Shown here one piece after another: positions 8,017 through 17,320 of a stretch of 64,000 nucleotides of DNA. The position numbers and the translations under genes were made by a program. This stretch comes from Mycobacterium triplex (GTDB lineage Bacteria > Actinomycetota > Actinomycetes > Mycobacteriales > Mycobacteriaceae): the NCBI RefSeq assembly GCF_000689255.1, contig NZ_HG964446.1:387330-451329 (forward strand), written 5' to 3'. The notes under the pieces are model-generated. The model was not told where the DNA came from. It made no database searches and was given only the letters and a program-made list of their open reading frames with translations. The stretch's first letter is position 1; each line of letters opens with the position of its first letter.

Positions 8017-9867
8017 TCAAAGCACTATCGGCACATGCTTTTCCGCACACGCGGCCTTGACCGCCGCAACGATGTCCTGGGTGCGCAGCGTTTGCAGGTC
8101 CTCGACTGTCACGGACCCTTTGTCGAGGCGATGCTGGGCGGCCACCCGCGAGTCCCGCAGACGCTCCGCGCGTTCAACGACATTGCGTGCGAACCGGCCG
8201 TTGTGCATGACGTCGATGCCGTGCGCACCGTCGGGTGCGCGGTAGCCGCGCAAAGTGGCACACGCGGCTTTCAGCGCTTCGGCGGTGGCGGGGTCCAGGA
8301 CGGTGGCGCGCGGCTTGCCGTAGCGGACAGCGATTTCCACCAACTCGTCGGGCGTGTAGGACTCGAAGCGCAGCTTGCGGTTGAACCGGCCCGCCAGACC
8401 CGGGTTCACGGTGAGGAATTCGTCGACTTCCTTCTCGTAGCCGGCGCCGATGAAGCAGAAGTCGAACCGGTGCACCTCGAGTGCCACCAGCAGCTGGTTC
8501 ACCGCCTCCATGCCGATCATGTCCGGCCGACCGTCCTGATGGCGCTCCACCAGCGAATAGAACTCATCCATGAACAGGATGCGGCCCAGCGACCGGTCGA
8601 TCAGCTCGTTGGTCTTCGGTCCCGATGCGCCGATGTGCTCCCCGCAGAAATCGGCCCGCTTGACCTCGACGATCTCCGGATGCCGCACGATGCCCAGGCC
8701 GGCGTAAATCTTTCCCAGCGCCTCGGCGGTGGTGGTCTTACCGGTGCCGGGCGGTCCGACCAGCAGCATGTGGTTGGTCTGGTTGGCCACCGGCAGTCCC
8801 GCCGCCAGGCGCAGCGCCCTTACCTCGATCTGGTCTTCCAGCTCGGCGACCGCGCGTTTGACGTCGGCCAACCCGACTTGGTTGTCGAGTAAGGCGCGGC
8901 CCTCCCGCAGGAGTTCGGTGCGCCGCTCCTGGTTCTCTTCTTCCTGCCGCTGCTGCTCCGACAGCTCGGTGGTCACATCCCATTTGTTGGTGCGAGTGCT
9001 GATCGCGTCCTCGTCGGTGACGACCAGCTGCAGCGCCGGGTCGGCCAGCGCTTGCTTGGCCGGCTCGATCAACGCCCCGTTGATCGTGGCTTTCGACAGC
9101 CAGATCTGCGCCTTGGGCTCCTCGCCGAGCTGGCGATGTGCCATGCCGCGCACATAGGCGAGATCGGCTGCGATCAACGGGAAGTCGGTGGGATCGACTG
9201 CGGTCACGGCGGTTTCGGAATGCTGACGGCGCGTCTCGGTCGACCCGCCGAACCCGGTGCGCAGCTCGACCCGGTCGGTCCACTCCAGCGCGACGCGTGC
9301 CTGGCCCAGATGGGCCGCGGCGTGCGCCGCCAGCGTGCAGGTGGCCGCGGTGACGGCCGACATGATGATGGCCTGGGGCGGCAGGATGGCCGCGGCCACC
9401 GCGATGACGTCGGGCCATCGTTGGGTGGCGAACATCAGATAGGACTCGATGTACTGCTTCCACTGGTGGTTCTCCCAGGTATCCAGCAGCGTCGAATCCC
9501 CCAGCAGCGCTTCGGCTTTCTCGTATTGACGGTCGTCGATCAGCGCGCTCGCCAGGGCCAGGCCGGCATGCGAGGCCTCGGTCACCGAAATCGACAGATA
9601 CGGGCCGGCTTTGATCGGGGCCGACAGGCGCGCCCCTATTCGGTTCGTTTCCCGGTGCAGCCGGCTGCCGTAGTTGTAGAGCTGTTCGACGGTCGACAAC
9701 GCCTCGTCGCCCGCGGCGATCCGGCCCAGCCAGGCGTCGGCCATCGACGGGTCGACCTCGGTGGCCTCCCGAAACCGGGCCGCGGCCGCGGCGGCGTCGC
9801 TGTCGAGCACCGCCATCGCCGCGTCGAAGTACTTGCGCGCGGCGGCCGGCGTCGTGCTGCTGGTCAT
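8017..9867 (-). CDS. eccA2: ESX-2 AAA+ ATPase EccA2
   Basis: A 616-residue cytosolic ATPase of the CbxX/CfxQ type, near the 619 residues I recall for M. tuberculosis EccA2 (Rv3884c). The N-terminal 280 residues are helical TPR-like repeats, which in EccA proteins are the substrate-docking part. The C-terminal half is the AAA+ domain, with Walker A GPPGTGKT at 371-378 and Walker B ILFMDE near 430. Its ATG overlaps the eccE2 stop by four bases. EccA proteins are thought to release EspG chaperones from PE/PPE substrates, yet no PE or PPE gene remains in this cluster. The reading frame is intact. Confidence 0.92.
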   Translation of the reverse strand: MTSSTTPAAARKYFDAAMAVLDSDAAAAAARFREATEVDPSMADAWLGRIAAGDEALSTVEQLYNYGSRLHRETNRIGARLSAPIKAGPYLSISVTEASHAGLALASALIDDRQYEKAEALLGDSTLLDTWENHQWKQYIESYLMFATQRWPDVIAVAAAILPPQAIIMSAVTAATCTLAAHAAAHLGQARVALEWTDRVELRTGFGGSTETRRQHSETAVTAVDPTDFPLIAADLAYVRGMAHRQLGEEPKAQIWLSKATINGALIEPAKQALADPALQLVVTDEDAISTRTNKWDVTTELSEQQRQEEENQERRTELLREGRALLDNQVGLADVKRAVAELEDQIEVRALRLAAGLPVANQTNHMLLVGPPGTGKTTTAEALGKIYAGLGIVRHPEIVEVKRADFCGEHIGASGPKTNELIDRSLGRILFMDEFYSLVERHQDGRPDMIGMEAVNQLLVALEVHRFDFCFIGAGYEKEVDEFLTVNPGLAGRFNRKLRFESYTPDELVEIAVRYGKPRATVLDPATAEALKAACATLRGYRAPDGAHGIDVMHNGRFARNVVERAERLRDSRVAAQHRLDKGSVTVEDLQTLRTQDIVAAVKAACAEKHVPIVL

Positions 9868-11417
9868 GGGGTGTCCACCGCTTCGAGATCAGGGGTTCGC
9901 AATGCCATCGGTTCCGACGATACGTACCTATTCTCGGCGCGGAACAGCTCCACTTCCACCGCATGCACGTGACCGTCGGCCGCGATCACGTCGACGGTCG
10001 CCGGACCCGTCTGGGTGATCAGCACGTTGGCGGTGCCGCGGTACGGTTCGCCCGGTCCGCCGACGGAGATCAGGGTGTTCGGTCGCGGCGCCGGTGACAT
10101 GCTCCCGTCGATCACGCTGACCGTGGTGCCGGACACCGGCTTCGGCTGATCGGTCACGGCGATGTCGGGCATCCGAACGCTGGCCCACCGCTGCATGTTT
10201 CGGGTGTGCACCGTGATCCGTTCGCCGGCCCCGGCCAGCCGGATGATGAACCGCTTGGCCAGCGCGTCCTCCGCGGCGACGTGCACCCGGCTGAACTCCC
10301 CGGCATCGTCGAGCGGCAGCAGCATGCGATTCCCGCCGGCGACCTTGCCGAGCAGCACCCCCGACGGTCCGATCGGGATCACCAGCGGCCCGTGCAGCAC
10401 ACCACGACGGATGCCGCGCAGCGGCGGCAGCGGTCCGCACAGACTGGCGGCGACGGCCTGCGCCTGCTCGCCCCGCAGGGTGCGCAACCGCATGCTCAAC
10501 GACGCCGTCGGCGGTTGCGCGCTGCGCACCGTGACGGTGGCCGTCGCGGTCACCGGGCCAGTCTTGGAGCCGAAAAGCGTGACGTTCTGCACGATCCCGT
10601 CCACGCGGGCCGACCACGCCTGGGCGAGCTTCTCCGAGGTGATGTCGCCGGGACGGTACCAGTAGGTCGTCAGCCAACCACCGTCGCCGCGCACCGACCG
10701 CCACCGCCTGTTCGAGACCTCCAGCGCGGAGCGGCCCAACCGCCGCTCCATCTCGACGATGTCGGTGGCCGTCGCAACCTTCGCGCGGATGCCGTGCTGG
10801 CGCAGCGCCGCGCTGATCCGCTGGGCGGCCGCCAGCGTCGCGGTGCCGACCGAGGTGCGCCCGCGCAGCGCCTCGACATTGTCCAGGGCACAGACGCGCA
10901 CGATGAGCCAGGTTTCACGCTGGCCCGCATACGGTGGTGTGCCGATCAAGGTGTCGTACACCCGCGGATAGTCACCGGTGCTGCGGCGGCGGGCCCCCGC
11001 GGTGACGACGCTGAGCGAATCCAAGGTGAGACCGAGGCTTTGGTGCAGCAGCGGCATCAACTCGGTCACGTCGAAGGAGTTGTCGGTGTAGGTCGCGGTC
11101 GACCCGGTGAACAACGTCGGCGTATGTGCTTTCCCGAGTAGCTGGACCGCCGCCACCGCGGCGCCGTCCTGGTAACGGATACCGCCGCCGGCGCGGTCGT
11201 TGGCCACCGTCAGCGGCTCGGTCCACGCAATGGGCCGCCGGCGCCGCAACCACAGGATCAGCCAGGACCACACCGGCTGGCCCCGCCATCGAATCACACC
11301 GCAGGCGATGCCGATCACCAAACCTGTTGCCGCACCATAGTATCCGCCGACCGACCATCCGATCAGGGTGGCGATAAAGATGGCGACGATGATCGTCAGC
11401 TTCGTGGCGGCTGTCAT
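9864..11417 (-). CDS. eccE2: ESX-2 membrane component EccE2
   Basis: A 517-residue EccE-family protein with two closely spaced N-terminal membrane helices (about residues 5-50, ending at an RWRGQPVWSW turn) followed by a soluble domain of about 450 residues. It is about 20 residues shorter than I recall for M. tuberculosis EccE2 (Rv3885c). Starts and stops overlap with mycP2 (ATGA at 11414-11417) and with eccA2, so translation is coupled along the cluster. EccE subunits depend on EccB, EccC and EccD for assembly; of these only EccD2 is encoded here. The reading frame is intact. Confidence 0.9.
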   Translation of the reverse strand: MTAATKLTIIVAIFIATLIGWSVGGYYGAATGLVIGIACGVIRWRGQPVWSWLILWLRRRRPIAWTEPLTVANDRAGGGIRYQDGAAVAAVQLLGKAHTPTLFTGSTATYTDNSFDVTELMPLLHQSLGLTLDSLSVVTAGARRRSTGDYPRVYDTLIGTPPYAGQRETWLIVRVCALDNVEALRGRTSVGTATLAAAQRISAALRQHGIRAKVATATDIVEMERRLGRSALEVSNRRWRSVRGDGGWLTTYWYRPGDITSEKLAQAWSARVDGIVQNVTLFGSKTGPVTATATVTVRSAQPPTASLSMRLRTLRGEQAQAVAASLCGPLPPLRGIRRGVLHGPLVIPIGPSGVLLGKVAGGNRMLLPLDDAGEFSRVHVAAEDALAKRFIIRLAGAGERITVHTRNMQRWASVRMPDIAVTDQPKPVSGTTVSVIDGSMSPAPRPNTLISVGGPGEPYRGTANVLITQTGPATVDVIAADGHVHAVEVELFRAENRYVSSEPMALRTPDLEAVDTP

Positions 11418-13073
11418 CGCTCACGCCGTGCTCGAACGATCAGCGAGACCACCGCGACGGCTGCGGCCACCACACCGGCGAACACCAGCGCCACATTGCG
11501 GGCGCGGTGGTCCGGCGGCGGTGGCGGCGGTACCGGATGGACGACACGATTGGCGGCCGCCGGCGAAAGGCGCTCTCCCGCAGGCACATCGAAGGTCAGC
11601 GCGGCCACCGGGTCAACCACGCCGTAGCCCACCTGATTGTCGACTCCACGGGGTGGGTTGTGCGCGGTCTGCAGAATCCTGTTGATGATCTGGTGTGCGG
11701 ACAGTCCCGGATATTTGGCCCGCACCAACGCGGCGACCCCGCTGACATATGCCGCGGAAAAGCTGGTGCCCCAGAACGGCATGTTCTTTTCGCCCGGCCG
11801 GATCGGCGGGTAGGCATTCGCCGGTCCCCCGGTTTCCGGCGACAACCCCATGATCCCGACGCCCGGGGCGGCCGCGGCGACCCACGGCCCGGCCAGGCTC
11901 TTGTTGATCGGTGCGCCGGTGTTGTCGACCGCACCCACCGACAGCACGTAATCGGAGAACCAGGACGGCGACGACACCGTCTTGACCTGGTGCCAGTCGC
12001 GCGGATCGGCCGCATTGAGCGGGTCGAACGTCGGGTTTTTGGGCACAGCCGTCTTCGCTGTCATTGCCCGCGGCCGCGACGATGACCGCGTCCTTGACCG
12101 TGGCCGCGTACCAGACGGCGGCGCCGATCGCGGTCTGATCGAGCGGGTCGGCAGCCGAAACACAGGCGGTGACACTGATATTGATCACCTTGGCGCCCAT
12201 GTTCGCGGCGTGCACGATGGCGCTGGCCAGTGTCGCGATGGTGCCGGCCTTCTTGCGTCCCTCGAAGTCGCCGGCGCCCGGGTTCACCGGCTCGAAGGCC
12301 CGCGAGGACTGGCGGATCGAGATGACGGTCGCGTGCGGCGCGACACCGGCGACGCCGTCGGGGGCGCCCGGGGGCGGTGGAGGCACCTCGGGATCGTCGG
12401 GCTGGCCGGGCGCGGGGTCCCCCGGCCCGTTCGACGGCGCGTCGGGCGGCGGGGGTGGTGGCGGCGGCGCCACGGTTTGGGTGATCGTCACCGGCGACGG
12501 CGGTGGCGGAGGTGCGGGCGGCGGCGGCGGTCCGCCGGGGGGCGGTGCTCCCGCATCGGTCGGCGGTGGGCCCGCCGGCGGACCGAAGGCCGGGGCACTG
12601 GGCATCGGCGCGGGCATCGGAGTGCCTTGCGGCGCAGCGCCGATCAGCGACGCCACGACGGTGCCGTGCGCATCGCAGTCGCTCAGTCCGTCACCGCCCA
12701 TGATGTAGTCACCACCGGCCACCACCGGCAGCCGCCGGCTGGGGTTGACCCCGGTGTCGATGACCGCGACCGGCACGCCGTTGCCGGTCGAGTACTGCCA
12801 GGCCTTGCTCACATTGAGCATCGTGAAGCCGGGCGCGGGCAGGGCAACGTTGGGATCGGCGACGGTGATCGTTCGCGCGCAGGCGAAGGCCTGCCGCATC
12901 GGCTGGTCGGGAGCGGGCTTGCCGTCGGCCGGCACTCGGCCAGGATCGACAACCGGCGGCGGAATCGCTTGTGCCGCAGGAAGGCCCGCTATCAAGACGA
13001 CCAGCAGGCTGGTCAGTGCCGTGGCGGCGACCCGCCGGGTCATTGCGCGAGCGATGAACACCGTCCGGGTCAT
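11414..13073 (-). pseudogene. mycP2: Mycosin-2 (MycP2) gene with a one-base frameshift
   Basis: The gene starts at ATG 13073, overlapping the eccD2 stop (ATGA), with a signal sequence in residues 1-36. Asp106 (VIDTGVN) and His136 (DAHGT) are present, and residues 148-235 form a long proline-rich loop. The frame breaks at a T5 run on the plus strand (12036-12040; A5 in the mRNA) near codon 345. Removing one A joins the two halves into an uninterrupted product of about 552 residues, the length expected for MycP2. The second half, read to 11414, holds the catalytic serine (GTSFSAAYVSG) and the C-terminal membrane helix. As written, translation runs out of frame to a stop at 11613 and loses the serine. 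It could be a true null allele, an assembly error, or rarely a +1 recoding site. Confidence 0.85.
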
Positions 13074-14563
13074 CGCATGCGCACCCAAGTGAACAATCCG
13101 CCGATCCATGCTGCCAGCGGCAAGGCCGCGATGATCGCCGCGATCTCCACCCATTCGGCCGTCATCCGCACCAGCGGGGTGAACCGGGTGATCGGCACCA
13201 GCAGGGCGGCGAGCAGACCGGCACCGCCGAAGACAGCCAATACCAGTGCGGCCCACAGCAATCCGTAGCCCGACGAAGTCGGCTCGTGCACAGCGTATTT
13301 CACGACACCGACGCACAGCGCCGCGGCAGCGCCGCACACCAGCGCAACCGCCTGTCGCTTGTCGGCGAACGCCCGCCCCCGGCTGATGAAGATCACCACG
13401 AACAGGCCGGCCAGCACGGCGGCCGGCACGCCGCGGTCGTGGCCCGGCATCAGGGTGGCCCACACCGCGACGGGAAGTGTCAGCCCCGCCCCCACACAGA
13501 TCCCGGTCAGGACGTTGTTGGCGTGGACCGCCGCGAGCGCGATCTGGGCACCGCGCGGCGTGGTGTCGGAGTTTGCCTCCTCGTCGGCGCCCTCCTCGAC
13601 GGGCGACACCGCGTCGGCCGGCAGACCCGCGCTGCGCCGGAACAAGTCGCGGCCGGTGATCGACCCGAAGTAGGGCGGGCGGATCCGCGCGACCCACAGC
13701 GCGATCGTCGGGGCCATGGTCAGCAGCAGGAGCAGCACGACAAGCGCGCACATGCCCAGCCATTGCGCGGGCACCGGCCACCACATCCGGGTAGCGGCGG
13801 CCGCGCCACCGATCCCCAGCAGGGTCACCACCGTGGCTGCCACGTTGGCGTGACGTCGTGTCGCAGAGGTGATTCCGCAGGTCAGTACCGCACCGGCCAG
13901 GGCGGCGATGAACGCGTGCGCGGCCCCCAGCTGGCCCGGCGCACCGGATGCCAGGCTCACGGTGAGCAGCGGCACCGCGGTCCAGCCGAGACCGTCGACC
14001 ATGTCGATGCGATCCGGCCACCACCGCCACACCGTGGTCGCGCCGCCGGCGATCAGCAGACCGGCCCCGCCGGTCACGATGGTGGGCATCAGCGAGTCGG
14101 TCGAGAAGCGTTGGCGCACAGCCAGTCCCAGTAGCGTCAGGGAGACCATCGCCAGGATCACCAAGGCGGTGTGCGCCGCGGTTCTCAGGGTTACCGGCTC
14201 GAACAGGGCCTTGCCGACCCGGGCCAGGCCGGTGGACAGCGACTCATACTGCGGCTCGAACGATTCGCCGGCCACCGCGGGAACCAGGGTGAGCGTGGCG
14301 CCGTCTTCGACGCCGAGCTCGTCCAACGTCTTGGTGACGTCCAGGCGCACCCCGTTGGCCTTCTGCAGCTCGTATCCGATACCGGGCTCGAGTCCGGTGA
14401 AACCCCGGCGTTTGAGTTCCTCGTTGAGCAGCTCGACGACGTTGTCGATGAAGGCCTCGATCGGCACCGAGGCCGGATACACCTGCGAAATCAGGTGTTC
14501 TCCACATACGACCGCGACCGCACAACGGGCTGGAAACGAGACTTTACCCACGTACGGGGTCAT
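13070..14563 (-). CDS. eccD2: ESX-2 integral membrane channel component EccD2
   Basis: A 497-residue protein with the EccD layout: an N-terminal ubiquitin-like domain (residues 1-95, with paired beta strands and a CGEHLISQVYP segment), then a linker and about eleven membrane helices starting near residue 127. M. tuberculosis EccD2 (Rv3887c) is about 509 residues. EccD dimers form the membrane vestibule of type VII systems. Its ATG shares one base with the TAA of the upstream ATPase gene (TAATG), and its stop overlaps the mycP2 start. The gene is intact. A hydrophilic, acidic cytosolic loop lies near residues 300-330. Confidence 0.92.
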   Translation of the reverse strand: MTPYVGKVSFPARCAVAVVCGEHLISQVYPASVPIEAFIDNVVELLNEELKRRGFTGLEPGIGYELQKANGVRLDVTKTLDELGVEDGATLTLVPAVAGESFEPQYESLSTGLARVGKALFEPVTLRTAAHTALVILAMVSLTLLGLAVRQRFSTDSLMPTIVTGGAGLLIAGGATTVWRWWPDRIDMVDGLGWTAVPLLTVSLASGAPGQLGAAHAFIAALAGAVLTCGITSATRRHANVAATVVTLLGIGGAAAATRMWWPVPAQWLGMCALVVLLLLLTMAPTIALWVARIRPPYFGSITGRDLFRRSAGLPADAVSPVEEGADEEANSDTTPRGAQIALAAVHANNVLTGICVGAGLTLPVAVWATLMPGHDRGVPAAVLAGLFVVIFISRGRAFADKRQAVALVCGAAAALCVGVVKYAVHEPTSSGYGLLWAALVLAVFGGAGLLAALLVPITRFTPLVRMTAEWVEIAAIIAALPLAAWIGGLFTWVRMR

Positions 14564-15591
14564 TAACGCGGCCTGTCGGCATCTGGAATGTATTTGTCGG
14601 CCAACGCCGCGGTGATTTCGAATATGCGGAGTCGAGTTTTCTTTCTTAATTCATGCCGGGTATCGATGATCCCGCCCTTGGCAAGGAATGGGTCATACGG
14701 CATGAATTCAACCGTCGCTCCAGATTGTGCGAAACGCTCGGTGAGATAGGTGCGCGCCTCCCCGTCGTATTTATCCCGACTGTCGTTAAGGATGACCATG
14801 CTGCGAGACACCAGTTCGTGATAACCCATCGACCGCAGCAAGTCGATCGCGCGGGTGACCGGCAACGACGTGTCGGCCGTGAGACCGGAAACGAACACCA
14901 GGGCGTCGCAGGCGTCGAGCACCGCCTTCATCACGGGGTGCTCGAGATCGTCGGAGGTGTCGACCACGATCACGGTGTGGGTGCGCCGTAGCCGCGACAG
15001 CACCCCGGAGAACATCGAGGCCACCAGCGGGCGCGGCTGGTCCGACGCCCGGTTGCCGGCCAGCACGTCAAGGCCAAGGCTGTTCTGCCCCAAGTGTTCT
15101 CGAATGTCTGCGTAGCCCTGCACGTCAGTGTCGTTGAGCACCGCTGCGTAGTCTCCCGGCGGCGATTCGTCGATCCGCCCGGCCAGCGTGCCGAACCCGG
15201 GAGCGGCGTCGATCGCGACGACATTCTCCGGCCGGCATTCCCGGAACACTGCGCCGATGCAGGCGGTCATCGTGGTCTTGCCGACTCCACCCTTCCCCGA
15301 GACGACCCCGATCACGTACTGCTTGCGGATATGCCGACGGATGCGCTCCTGCAATTCCCGATAATGTCTTTCGGACGGGGATTCGCCGAAGTTGATGACA
15401 TGGCCGGAAACCTGATACAGAAATTTACGCCAGCCCCCGCCGGGTGGAATTTTGCGCGGGGCAACCATGTCGGAAATACGTAATGTTCCGGAAACTGAAT
15501 CCTGATTTTGGTACGGCGCGGCGGGCGTTTCTCGCCGAGTCGGTCCGCCCTGTTCCGGAGAATTGGATGAGCCCGTCCACGGATTCGTCAC
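14563..15591 (-). CDS. ESX-2 MinD/ParA-like ATPase (Rv3888c-type)
   Basis: A 342-residue protein with a deviant Walker A KGGVGKTT at residues 100-107 and further MinD/ParA features (AIDAAPGFGTLAGR, then VIVVDTSDD). I chose the GTG at 15591 because it gives the length expected for Rv3888c (341 residues) and avoids overlap with espG2; an in-frame ATG at 15654 preceded by AGGA would add 21 residues inside espG2 and remains possible. The first 90 residues are disordered and proline-rich with a short basic segment. Related ATPases in other ESX loci, such as EspI of ESX-1, modulate secretion in response to ATP. It shares one base with eccD2. Function in ESX-2 is inferred from position. Confidence 0.82.
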   Translation of the reverse strand: MTNPWTGSSNSPEQGGPTRRETPAAPYQNQDSVSGTLRISDMVAPRKIPPGGGWRKFLYQVSGHVINFGESPSERHYRELQERIRRHIRKQYVIGVVSGKGGVGKTTMTACIGAVFRECRPENVVAIDAAPGFGTLAGRIDESPPGDYAAVLNDTDVQGYADIREHLGQNSLGLDVLAGNRASDQPRPLVASMFSGVLSRLRRTHTVIVVDTSDDLEHPVMKAVLDACDALVFVSGLTADTSLPVTRAIDLLRSMGYHELVSRSMVILNDSRDKYDGEARTYLTERFAQSGATVEFMPYDPFLAKGGIIDTRHELRKKTRLRIFEITAALADKYIPDADRPR

Positions 15592-15626
15592 GATGCCGAT
15601 GCTATCATTTTCGCACTGCCTTTCGA

Positions 15627-16460
15627 CTACACGACTTTTCGGTAGGAATGCCATTCCTGATCGGCCGGCAGCCGCCGCACCATTTGGTTGATCGCGGCAC
15701 CGATGTTGCTCTTGGTACCCGGGGCGATGATCATCCAATTCCTGCCCCCGGAGGAAACCTGTTCGGCGAGCACCCGCCCTTCCGGCGTATCGATGATCGT
15801 CACCGCGCCCGGGTCGATGTAGGTGCGGGTCGGCGATCCGGTGTCCACCCCGGACTGCAGCGCCACGAACGAGGCCTGGGCCGAGCGGCCGGGATCGGTG
15901 GCCAGTTTCAGCATGTGCACCTGATCGGCCTCGAGCCCTTGCTTGCCCAGGAACTCGTGCAACGATCCCTCGTCGGTGGCGGCGGCGCGCAGGGCGTCCG
16001 CGTCCAGCGTGACCGGCCGTAACTTCGCGGGATCGCTTGTGCCGCAAAGACGTTCGATCTGCAGGTTGAGCGCGGCGCTGGCCGTGCCCTCGTTGTTCGT
16101 GATGCCCGCCCCGCTGATCCGGACCAAATCTCCTGACCGTTCGATGGCCACCCACCACTGCGCGAACCTGGCCAGCAGCGCGCGCGCCGGTTCGCCGTCG
16201 GCTGCCAGGCGGAAGTGCACCAGCAATGCGATGTCGCGGCGCGACAGCACGGTCAGCCATTCGACTATCGCGCCGTCGACGGAGCCGGTTTCATCGATGG
16301 CCCCGGCGGCCCGCAGTTCCGCGGTCACCGGGTGTGCCAGCGCCTTGTGCTTGGGCTCTACGCTGGGCAAATGCGGCCGCAGCCCCATTTCGGGGGCCAG
16401 GACCTCGATGCCCGTGAGTACCTGTAGGACCCAGAGGCCGTCCAATGAGGTGGTTAGCAC
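15627..16460 (-). CDS. espG2: ESX-2 chaperone EspG2
   Basis: A 277-residue protein matching EspG2 (Rv3889c, about 276 residues). It has the EspG N-terminal signature (LDGLWVLQVLTGIEVLAPE), a helical middle and a C-terminal SSGGRNWMIIAPGTKSNI segment. EspG proteins bind the helical tip of PPE proteins in the cytosol and hold PE-PPE pairs soluble until secretion. In M. tuberculosis the partner PE36/PPE69 pair lies upstream of esxD; it is absent here, so this chaperone has no obvious local client. It starts at ATG 16460, downstream of a strong hairpin that separates it from esxC. Confidence 0.9.
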   Translation of the reverse strand: MLTTSLDGLWVLQVLTGIEVLAPEMGLRPHLPSVEPKHKALAHPVTAELRAAGAIDETGSVDGAIVEWLTVLSRRDIALLVHFRLAADGEPARALLARFAQWWVAIERSGDLVRISGAGITNNEGTASAALNLQIERLCGTSDPAKLRPVTLDADALRAAATDEGSLHEFLGKQGLEADQVHMLKLATDPGRSAQASFVALQSGVDTGSPTRTYIDPGAVTIIDTPEGRVLAEQVSSGGRNWMIIAPGTKSNIGAAINQMVRRLPADQEWHSYRKVV

Positions 16461-16481
16461 GGTCTTCCCCTAGAGCCAAGT

Positions 16482-16509
16482 GCGGGGCGCACGCTTACGT
16501 GCGCCCCGC
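16482..16509 (-). terminator. Strong hairpin between esxC and espG2
   Basis: A perfect 11-bp inverted repeat (GCGGGGCGCAC and its complement) encloses a six-base loop, GCTTAC. It lies 10 bases after the esxC stop and 22 bases before the espG2 start, in the minus-strand direction of transcription. There is no U-tract, which is usual for mycobacterial terminators. The most likely role is partial termination or protection of the esxD-esxC message from 3' decay, so the small substrates would be made in excess over the machinery genes. Confidence 0.7.
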
Positions 16510-16519
16510 CAAGCCAGGA

Positions 16520-16810
16520 CTACGTGAAGAAAGCCTGGGTCGCCTGGTCCGTGTTGATCGCGTTCTCGTGAACGGTGTTGACGGTGTGCCCGTGCAGGCT
16601 GACGGTCTGGATCATGTCGTCGAATCCGTGCAGCATCTGCTGTTGCGCGTCGAAGAAGGCCGTCGCACCCTGGCCCTGGAAGAACTCGGCCAACGACTGG
16701 GTGATGTGGTAAACGTCGTCCTTGATTTCCATCAGCTGCGCGGCCTGCGTTGCGATGTCACCGGAAAGGCCGCTGACGGCGGCGTGGTTATAAACAATGT
16801 GGTCTGACAT
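16520..16810 (-). CDS. esxC: WXG100-family protein EsxC
   Basis: A 96-residue helical-hairpin protein matching EsxC (Rv3890c, 95 residues). The turn that is W-X-G in classical members reads Phe44-Gln45-Gly46 here; as I recall M. tuberculosis EsxC also has phenylalanine, so this is a family trait and not a defect. Partner: EsxD, encoded 44 bases upstream. The C-terminal tail (INTDQATQAFFT) would carry any YxxxD/E-like secretion signal, but I see no clear copy. ESX substrates are recognised by EccC, and eccC2 is missing from this locus, so export of EsxC would need another system. Confidence 0.92.
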   Translation of the reverse strand: MSDHIVYNHAAVSGLSGDIATQAAQLMEIKDDVYHITQSLAEFFQGQGATAFFDAQQQMLHGFDDMIQTVSLHGHTVNTVHENAINTDQATQAFFT

Positions 16811-16854
16811 ATTCGTTATTCCTTAGGAGTAAATAAGCTTTTGGGATCGCCGGC

Positions 16855-17178
16855 TCAGGTGGACTGAAGTCCGCCGAACACGCCGTTGAGGTTGTGGGCC
16901 GAATCGGCTTCGTGGTGCTCCATCAACGTTGCGGTCTGGGCGAGGCCGTGAGCCAGCCGGTTACCGCCGGTCATGATCTGCTGCAGGTCGTGGGCGATCT
17001 GGCCCGCCGTGTTCAGCGATGTCGATCCGGCCTGGCCGGCCCATCCGGTTGCGCTGACGATGTTCTCGTGGCCACTCAAGTACTGGTTCGCGATTGCGGC
17101 TGCTTCCTCGAGTCGCGCTTCAATCCGTTGCTTTGAACTGCGCAGCAGCTCCGGTGTAACAACCGTTGTCCCCGCCAT
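16855..17178 (-). CDS. esxD: WXG100-family protein EsxD
   Basis: A 107-residue helical-hairpin protein with the Trp46-Ala47-Gly48 turn, matching EsxD (Rv3891c). The ATG at 17178 is preceded by GGGAG with good spacing. It is the first gene of the remaining ESX-2 transcript: upstream, only 142 bp separate it from the DxDxDG-repeat gene, where M. tuberculosis carries PPE69, PE36, eccC2, eccB2 and about ten further genes. The promoter for the whole rump ESX-2 cluster must lie in or before this short spacer, although I cannot place it. Confidence 0.92.
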   Translation of the reverse strand: MAGTTVVTPELLRSSKQRIEARLEEAAAIANQYLSGHENIVSATGWAGQAGSTSLNTAGQIAHDLQQIMTGGNRLAHGLAQTATLMEHHEADSAHNLNGVFGGLQST

Positions 17179-17320
17179 GTGTTTCTCCCTTGATTTCCGT
17201 AGGCTCCCCGACCTGGATATGGATAAGAGTGTAGACAGGGATCGGGGTCTGTCACTTCAGTTGCATTTCCTGCTGCACAGGCGTTGAGTTACCCGTTGGC
17301 GAAAGCCGCAAAACGCCAAG

